Under the pieces are notes generated by a model. The model ran no database searches, was not told where the DNA came from, and saw only the letters and a list, made by a program, of their open reading frames with translations. Of a stretch of DNA of 37,463 nucleotides, positions 32,592 to 37,463 are shown piece by piece. A program made the translations under genes and the position numbers. This DNA is from an uncultured Oscillospiraceae bacterium (GTDB lineage Bacteria; Bacillota; Clostridia; Oscillospirales; Oscillospiraceae). The stretch covers positions 1-37,463 of the forward strand of contig CATLFX010000025.1 in the NCBI GenBank assembly GCA_949935795.1, given 5' to 3'. Each line of letters starts with the position of its first letter. Position 1 is the first letter of the stretch.

Positions 32592-33226
32592 ATCCAGGCA
32601 ATCAAAAGTTTGAGATCACGGACATCGCCCACCCCGAGTACCCCTTCCTCCACCGCATCCGGGCCCTGCGGGATATTGGCCCCACGGTAAAGGCCGGGGA
32701 CCTGGGGGGATTCGTGGAGCAAGAAGGCAACCTGTCCTACGAGGACAGGGACTCCTGGATCGCCCACGACGCCATCGCCGCCAACGGGGCGTTCGTGACG
32801 GATGGGACTCTTGTGCGGGATCAGGCGGTGATCTGCGGCGAGGCCCGCGCCTATAGGGCCGTGTTGTCCGGCCGCGCCAGGGTGGAGGATCATGCCCGTG
32901 TGGACGGCGGGCGGGTGGAGAACTGCGCCCGGCTGTCCGGTCACGGGATGGCCGCCGCTATCACACCGTCCAAGTACCCCGTCCTCTCCGGCGAGTGCAT
33001 CGTCCACGGCATTGTGAAGGGCAATGTGCTGGTGATCTCCCATGCGATTGTGCTGGGCGATGAGAAGATCGTGAACGAGGCCCTGGACCGTCTGGTGGTC
33101 ACCGAGCACGGCCGCGTCATCGAACTCAGCCCGGACCGGGACAAGCTGGTGCCCAGCGCGGTGTATTTTGGGTATGACCCGCCGAAACGGAAACAGAAGC
33201 ACAAGCGAGAGGGGGCGGAACGGTGA
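32588..33226 (+). CDS. Beta-helix (hexapeptide-like) mobile-element protein, second of a pair
   Basis: A 212-aa paralogue of the preceding gene, with the same N-terminal signature (FEITDIAHPEYPFLHRIRAL, KAGDLGGFVEQEGNLSYED) and short beta-helix repeats (TLVRDQAVICGEARAYRAVL, SGRARVEDHARV). The C-terminal third differs. It ends KRKQKHKREGAER-stop, with the next GTG overlapping. The gene pair arose by tandem duplication. Confidence 0.75.
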   Translation: MNPGNQKFEITDIAHPEYPFLHRIRALRDIGPTVKAGDLGGFVEQEGNLSYEDRDSWIAHDAIAANGAFVTDGTLVRDQAVICGEARAYRAVLSGRARVEDHARVDGGRVENCARLSGHGMAAAITPSKYPVLSGECIVHGIVKGNVLVISHAIVLGDEKIVNEALDRLVVTEHGRVIELSPDRDKLVPSAVYFGYDPPKRKQKHKREGAER

Positions 33227-33699
33227 GCAATTTCTTTGAGCAGGAGCTCCGCAAGCTGTTCGAGGACGGGCAGGTCGTCCCGTCCCCCAAATTCGTGGGC
33301 CGGGCCTGCCTGGGGGACCTGGGAGGCGACCTGCGGGTGCGGGCCGAGTTCGTGACCACGGACATGGGTTACAGTGAGGCCCTGCGGCTGACGGTGCTGA
33401 AGCGCACAGACGGTGAAGTGGACCGGCTCGTCCTGGGTTTCCGGGACGTGATCGGGATGAAGCAGAGCTCCACCGACCCCAAATTATCCAGTGAGGTGTC
33501 GCCCTGCATTCGGAACAACTACGGGACAATAGAGTGGTATCCATTCCAGCCCGCCGATGCCGACTACCAGGCTCTGCGCAGGGCGGCAGGCGATTACCTG
33601 GAGATGTTCCGGGAGCGCACACCGGAGCAGGAGTGGCCCGCGCCCGTCCGAAGATCTCCCGGGCGTTCGGCATCCAGGAAAGGAAGGGATGAACGGTAA
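33223..33699 (+). CDS. Conserved hypothetical protein (158 aa)
   Basis: The GTG start overlaps the previous stop (GTGA); GAGAGGGGGCGGAAC carries the Shine-Dalgarno. MSNFFEQELRKLFEDG opens the chain, then a beta-rich core (LRVRAEFVTTDMGYSEALRL, VDRLVLGFRDVIGM) and IEWYPFQPADADYQALRRAA. A Pro/Arg-rich tail ends SRKGRDER-stop. The family seems common on Clostridia elements, but its function is unknown to me. Confidence 0.7.
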   Translation: MSNFFEQELRKLFEDGQVVPSPKFVGRACLGDLGGDLRVRAEFVTTDMGYSEALRLTVLKRTDGEVDRLVLGFRDVIGMKQSSTDPKLSSEVSPCIRNNYGTIEWYPFQPADADYQALRRAAGDYLEMFRERTPEQEWPAPVRRSPGRSASRKGRDER

Positions 33700-34067
33700 T
33701 GGATCAGAATGATATGCTGCAGATGCGGTTGGATCAGAACTACACGGACTATGTGGCAGGGCTCCAGGGCAAGACCGCCGACGAGCTGATCGCGCTGGCC
33801 CCGGAGATCACCGCTGCCCAGCAGCTCCGGGACGAGCTGGCCGACGCCTGCTCAGATGAAAGCCTGGACTTTCTGCTCGGCTTTGAAGATCCGCTGGGGT
33901 TCGTGGTGGACTATTGGAAAGCGGAACTTATGCGGGACAGCCACAGCGATGAGATCGGGCGTATGCTCTGGGAGGTCGAACGTCAGGGGGAGGTCCTTGC
34001 GCCCACACCGCCCCGTCCTCCGGCAAAACACACGCCGCCCCGCCTGGGGCGGGGCCAAGAGAGGTAA
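33699..34067 (+). CDS. Small acidic-core protein, DUF3848-like (122 aa)
   Basis: The ATG overlaps the previous stop (TAATG). A helical N-terminal region (QMRLDQNYTDYVAGLQ, ADELIALAPEITAAQQLRDE) is followed by DFLLGFEDPLGFVVDYWKAE and a Pro/Arg-rich tail. The layout resembles DUF3848 proteins from Clostridia elements, but I cannot confirm this without a search. It ends RGQER-stop. Confidence 0.6.
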   Translation: MDQNDMLQMRLDQNYTDYVAGLQGKTADELIALAPEITAAQQLRDELADACSDESLDFLLGFEDPLGFVVDYWKAELMRDSHSDEIGRMLWEVERQGEVLAPTPPRPPAKHTPPRLGRGQER

Positions 34068-34069
34068 AT

Positions 34070-34666
34070 ATGGTAAAACAAATCACGACCGACGACCTGC
34101 GCCGCATGGGCGGCCAGGAGGGCATCATCCTCCAGGGCTGCGGCGGCGACCCCCAGGAGTGGGTGGACGGCATCAATGAGCTGTTCGCCGAGGCCGGCAT
34201 ACTGCTGAACGGCAGCGCCTTCAAAGCCGAAAATGTGTCCCTCTTCCAGAACGGAGAGCTGACCTGTCTGCTGTTCCCCTTCGAGGGGGTGCAACTGGAC
34301 GCGGGCAGGCTGGCCGTGTGGCGCATCCAGACCCATGGGCAGTTCGGCGGCACTTGGCTTTCGGATCATGTGTCCAACAAGCTGGGAGGTTTTGTTCAGG
34401 AGGAGTCCCCCGTCCCCGCCAAGCCCTCCATGGAGCTGCTGGGCCACGACGGCAACATCTTCTCTATTATGGGCCACGCCGCCAAGCTGCTGCGGCGGGC
34501 TGGTATGGCTGAGCAGAGCGAGGAGATGGTGGAGCGCGTCACCGCCTGCGGAGACTACTATAAAGCCCTCCATATCATCAGCGAATATGTGGATACGGAA
34601 CTCTCCGACCACACAAGCCCCCAAAAATCTCAAAAAAAGAAAGGAACTGACGCCTATGAACGTTGA
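34070..34666 (+). CDS. Conserved mobile-element protein of unknown function (198 aa)
   Basis: Landmarks are EGIILQGCGGDPQEWVDGIN, LTCLLFPFEGVQLDAGRLAV, WRIQTHGQFGGTWLSDHV, LLGHDGNIFSIMGHAAKLLR and CGDYYKALHIISEYVD. These make up a widely distributed protein of gut Clostridia elements whose function is unknown. ATG 34070 follows the previous stop by two bases with AAGAGAGG upstream. The lysine-rich end KKKGTDAYER-stop contains the next ATG (11-base overlap). Confidence 0.75.
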   Translation: MVKQITTDDLRRMGGQEGIILQGCGGDPQEWVDGINELFAEAGILLNGSAFKAENVSLFQNGELTCLLFPFEGVQLDAGRLAVWRIQTHGQFGGTWLSDHVSNKLGGFVQEESPVPAKPSMELLGHDGNIFSIMGHAAKLLRRAGMAEQSEEMVERVTACGDYYKALHIISEYVDTELSDHTSPQKSQKKKGTDAYER

Positions 34667-35384
34667 CCCCCGCTGGGAACTCATCCACGGCGATTCCCTG
34701 AAGCTGCTGCCGGGGTTCGCCCCCGGCTCCTTCGACGCCGTCATCACCGACCCGCCCTACGCCTCCGGGGGCCGCACCCAGACGGAGAAGAACAAGTCCA
34801 CCGCCAAAAAGTATTCCAGCATGGGTGCCGCCGCCCTCCCCGACTTCGACGGCGACGCCAAGGACCAGCGGTCCTGGACCCGCTGGGCGGCAGCGTGGCT
34901 GGCCGACGCCCGCCGCGCCTGCAAGCCAGGCGCCCCGGTGTGTATGTTCATCGACTGGCGGCAGCTCCCCGCCGCCTCGGACGCCCTCCAGTGGGCGGGC
35001 TGGATCTGGCGTGGCACCGCTGTGTGGGACAAGGGCAACTCCCGCCCCCAGAAGGGCCGGTTCCGCCAGCAGGCGGAGTACATCGTGTGGGGCTCCAACG
35101 GCGATATGCCCATCGACCGCCCCGTCCCCTGCCTGCCCGGCGTCTTCAAGTACGGCAACCCCCAGCACCGCATCCACCTCACCGAGAAGCCCCTGCAACT
35201 CATGCGGGACATCGTGCGGATCACCGAGCCGGGGGGCCGCATCCTGGACCCCTTCGCCGGGTCCGGCACCACCGTGCTGGCCGCTGTGCTGGAGGGCTAC
35301 ACCGCCACCGGCATCGAGATGAGCGACGAGTACGCCCGCCGGGCCGTGGAGCGGATCGAGGCCGAGCTGAGCCAGGCGGCGTGA
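34656..35384 (+). CDS. Beta-class DNA amino-methyltransferase (N6-adenine or N4-cytosine)
   Basis: A 242-aa enzyme with the catalytic motif DPPY at 32-35, preceding the S-adenosylmethionine motif DPFAGSGTT at ~198-206; this order defines the beta class. WELIHGDSLKLL at the start and EKPLQLMRDIVRI before motif I also fit. It would methylate DNA, probably as self-protection; no nuclease gene is adjacent. The short target-recognition part lies at ~50-150. ATG 34656 lies within the previous gene. Confidence 0.88.
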   Translation: MNVDPRWELIHGDSLKLLPGFAPGSFDAVITDPPYASGGRTQTEKNKSTAKKYSSMGAAALPDFDGDAKDQRSWTRWAAAWLADARRACKPGAPVCMFIDWRQLPAASDALQWAGWIWRGTAVWDKGNSRPQKGRFRQQAEYIVWGSNGDMPIDRPVPCLPGVFKYGNPQHRIHLTEKPLQLMRDIVRITEPGGRILDPFAGSGTTVLAAVLEGYTATGIEMSDEYARRAVERIEAELSQAA

Positions 35385-35462
35385 GCTGTGTGGCGATTGT
35401 TCTGGATATTGCGGAAAGGGTGCGGTATGATGTGGGCTACCAAATCTGAGGAGGTGCACGAT

Positions 35463-35765
35463 ATGAAAGTAACGTTTTCCTTTGACGAGGCCGCCGTCAC
35501 GCGGCGGGGCCGCAGGCGGGAGGATGTGCATCAGACGGTGAAGGGCCTGTTCGCCGCCCACGATCTCCCCTGCACCGTTGATGGCGACACCCTGTCCTTC
35601 CAGGACAAGGGCCACGGCGACGACTTCGCCTGTATGTGGGACATCATCCTGGCCCTGCTGCGCTCCGAGTGGTTCATGGAGTGCGTTGCCGCCTGCGTCT
35701 GGCAGGACGAGGGCGGCGAGGAGGATGTGCTTGCCCAGGCCAGGGATGCTGTGCGGCATGGGTAG
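35463..35765 (+). CDS. Hypothetical protein encoded upstream of VapD-like gene (100 aa)
   Basis: ATG 35463 with GAGGAGG upstream. MKVTFSFDEAAVTRRGRRRE opens a small alpha/beta chain; the core is FAAHDLPCTVDGDTLSFQDK and WDIILALLRSEWFMECVAAC. No family recognised. The 3' end overlaps the VapD-like start by 8 bases, so it is a candidate partner or antitoxin on position alone. Confidence 0.65.
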   Translation: MKVTFSFDEAAVTRRGRRREDVHQTVKGLFAAHDLPCTVDGDTLSFQDKGHGDDFACMWDIILALLRSEWFMECVAACVWQDEGGEEDVLAQARDAVRHG

Positions 35766-36153
35766 CAGGAAGCAGATCACCTTCGATCTGAGCTTGGAGG
35801 CGTTGAGACAGCACTATCCCCATAAAGAGGGGGCCCAGGACCCGCAGTTTTTCAAGCGGGCCTACAAGGACATCCAGCGGTTCATGGCCACCCACGGTTT
35901 TGAGCGGGGGCAGTATTCCGTGTACGTTTCCAAGGAGAAGATGACCGCCCTGGATGTCGCCGTCCTGACCCAGAGCATGGCGGAGCAGCTCCCCTGGCTG
36001 CGTCAGTGCGTCAAGGAGATCACGGCGACCAGCGTCGGGGCGCGGCATAGCCTGCTGGGGCTGCTGCGCTCCGACGCCCCGCCCGTGGAGCTCCTGACGC
36101 CGCCCGCTCACAGGGAGCGGGCAAAAAACAGGAGCGCCCTGGAACGGAGGTAG
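35758..36153 (+). CDS. VapD-like endoribonuclease
   Basis: A 131-aa protein matching the VapD pattern. A first strand (KQITFDLSLEALRQHYP) is followed by FKRAYKDIQRFMATHGFERG, QYSVYVSKEKMTALDVAV and MAEQLPWLRQCVKEITATSV. VapD has a ferredoxin-like fold related to Cas2, and characterised members cut RNA. The C-terminal ~30 residues are an added Pro/Arg-rich tail. ATG 35758 is inside the upstream gene. It probably acts in plasmid maintenance or stress; no canonical VapX antitoxin is visible. Confidence 0.75.
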   Translation: MGSRKQITFDLSLEALRQHYPHKEGAQDPQFFKRAYKDIQRFMATHGFERGQYSVYVSKEKMTALDVAVLTQSMAEQLPWLRQCVKEITATSVGARHSLLGLLRSDAPPVELLTPPAHRERAKNRSALERR

Positions 36154-36170
36154 TAGGGATAGAACATAAT

Positions 36171-36422
36171 ATGAACTGGTATATCAGCCTGCTGAACCGT
36201 GCGCAAGCCTATGAATATACGTCGTATCCGTATACATACGAAAACTTGGAGCGGGCGAAAATCATCAAAGAATTAAGGAGTTCGCTTCGGAAACTGCTTG
36301 ACGAAAACGAAAAACAGGCGGCAGAAATTGCGGAGCTGAAGGAGCATTTAGAAAAGGCGCGGAAATCCAACGGAAAATCTGCGGCAAAGAGAAAAAAAGG
36401 AATGTATGAAAATGAGCGGTAA
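36171..36422 (+). CDS. Coiled-coil small protein (83 aa)
   Basis: MNWYISLLNRAQAYEYTSYP opens a Tyr-rich start. It is followed by a heptad-like coiled coil (LRSSLRKLLDENEKQAAEIA) and a lysine-rich tail (AAKRKKGMYENER-stop). It is AT-richer than its neighbours. It may oligomerise or serve as an adaptor. The Shine-Dalgarno is weak (AGGG). Confidence 0.65.
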   Translation: MNWYISLLNRAQAYEYTSYPYTYENLERAKIIKELRSSLRKLLDENEKQAAEIAELKEHLEKARKSNGKSAAKRKKGMYENER

Positions 36423-36446
36423 GCTCACATAGCGAGGAGGTTGTGC

Positions 36447-37463
36447 GTGAAATATTATCCCATCAATGAGGACCTGGCCCGGCGGGCCAACGAGATGAAC
36501 AGCTATTTCGAGTATGTGCCGGGCCGTGCCACCCAGTCCTACCGGGCCGAGGTGGACGAGGCCGCCGCCCTGGCGGAGCGGCAAAAGCAGCGGGTGGACC
36601 CCATACATCATGACAAGATCGACCATCTGCTGGACACCTTCGCCCGGAAACTGGCGGACAATATTAACCGCCGCAATGAGATCGCCGCCCGGGTGCCCTC
36701 CATCCTGGTGGCCGGGGGGAGCAATTTCCCCGTCCGAAAAAAGCAGAAGCAGAACCAGGCGGACGCCGCCGCCATGGAGGAATACCAGCAGATCCGGGGC
36801 CTGCTGGACAAGATCCGGGGCACCGGCAGGGGCGGGATCAGTGCGGACGATCCCGCCGCTGTGGACAAGCTGAAGGTCAAGCTGGCCGGCCTGGAGGCTT
36901 TTCAGGAGAAAATGAAGGCGGTGAACGCCTACTATCGTAAGCACGGGACGCTGGAGGGCTGTCCGCAATTGTCCGCTGTGGAGATCGAGAGGCTGAATGC
37001 CCGCATAGCCCGGAGCTGGCAGAAGTATCCCAGCCCCTATGACAGCTTTCTCCTAAACAACAATAACGCCAACATCCGTCAGACAAAAAAACGGATCGAG
37101 GAGCTGTCTGCGAAAGCGAATATAGACTATGAGGGCTGGGTTTTTGAGGGTGGCGAGGTGAAGATGGACCGGGAAATCAACCGGCTCCAGGTGTTCTTCC
37201 ACGAGAAGCCGGACCGGGACACCTGTTCGGCCATGCGGCACAGCGGCTTTAAATGGGCGCCCAGTGTGGGCGCTTGGCAGAGGCAGCTCACCAGCAACGC
37301 TATCTACGCCGCCAAGCATCTGGACTGCCTCCGGCCCCTGTCCGGGGAGCGGCCCGCACCGGAGCAGGCTGGATCTGTTCAAGAACCAGCCCACGATGCC
37401 GCTCCCGGCTGGCGGTTTTACATCATCGCCGACCTGAAAACCTGGGCGGACAACGCCCCGGAG
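36447..37463 (+). CDS. Large conserved mobile-element protein, cut by the window end
   Basis: GTG 36447, with GAGGAGG six bases upstream, opens a frame that is still open at the window end (339 codons). MKYYPINEDLARRANEMNSY and RATQSYRAEVDEAA are followed by a helical, lysine/glutamine-rich region (residues ~90-220). Next comes a region ending in DTCSAMRHSGFKWAPSVGAW, then QRQLTSNAIYAAKHL. The GFKWAP..GAWQR motif recurs in large helicase/methyltransferase-type proteins of gut ICEs. No catalytic motif is visible in this fragment, so the function is open. Confidence 0.75.
   Translation, partial: MKYYPINEDLARRANEMNSYFEYVPGRATQSYRAEVDEAAALAERQKQRVDPIHHDKIDHLLDTFARKLADNINRRNEIAARVPSILVAGGSNFPVRKKQKQNQADAAAMEEYQQIRGLLDKIRGTGRGGISADDPAAVDKLKVKLAGLEAFQEKMKAVNAYYRKHGTLEGCPQLSAVEIERLNARIARSWQKYPSPYDSFLLNNNNANIRQTKKRIEELSAKANIDYEGWVFEGGEVKMDREINRLQVFFHEKPDRDTCSAMRHSGFKWAPSVGAWQRQLTSNAIYAAKHLDCLRPLSGERPAPEQAGSVQEPAHDAAPGWRFYIIADLKTWADNAPE

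Noticed and set aside
1-37463. Insertion sequence, integrase, tRNA or attachment site
   Set aside because: No transposase or recombinase motifs, cloverleaf sequences or flanking direct repeats were seen, so the ends of the element are probably outside the window.

Overview
The window is high-GC DNA, densely packed with genes, and read with the standard bacterial code. Protein families and codon use point to a gut Firmicute of the Oscillospiraceae/Clostridia type; this placement is an inference from family resemblance. The gene content is that of a large mobile element (integrative conjugative element or plasmid): ssb, ParB-like and ParM/ParR-like partition genes, a replication-initiator-like protein, a TOPRIM primase-like protein, orphan DNA methyltransferases, a VapD-like gene and many small conserved 'DUF' proteins. 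No transposase, integrase, tRNA, rRNA or CRISPR array was seen.

Region 1 (1-4910, minus strand) holds a ParB-like gene (cut by the window edge), an ssb gene and a 5'-truncated but otherwise open Cna-B repeat adhesin. It is an inverted, diverged second copy of the module at 10480-18569. The adhesin copy has no signal peptide, start codon or ribosome binding site, so it looks like a silent cassette or remnant. A symmetrical terminator lies at its broken end.

Region 2 (5123-6500) holds small genes: a 70-aa protein, an 89-aa protein, a double ribbon-helix-helix protein and one minus-strand zinc-ribbon gene with a good promoter of its own.

Region 3 (6755-17175) is a surface operon behind an attenuator-like hairpin: a TOPRIM/DUF3991 protein, a membrane-anchored secreted protein, a class D-like sortase, an NlpC/P60-like secreted peptidase, and a 2231-aa adhesin with a thioester-type head, 18 Cna-B-like modules and a terminal LPKTGY with no membrane anchor after it.

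Region 4 (17239-19834) carries ssb, parB (with a perfect 36-bp palindrome inside it), a DUF4314 protein and a helix-turn-helix/DUF6017 replication protein.

Region 5 (19905-37463, all plus strand) is a tightly overlapping train of accessory genes. It includes three adjacent paralogue pairs, a ParM/ParR-like pair, a P-loop protein, a cytosine-C5 methyltransferase, an amidoligase and gamma-glutamylcyclotransferase pair, DUF3846, a PP-loop (PAPS-reductase-like) protein, a beta-class amino-methyltransferase and a VapD-like protein. A large share of these genes end in the same way: a basic patch, then Glu-Arg, then a stop codon that overlaps the next start, with the next gene's Shine-Dalgarno inside the tail. 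This shared junction and the inverted adhesin pair are the two most unusual things in the window.
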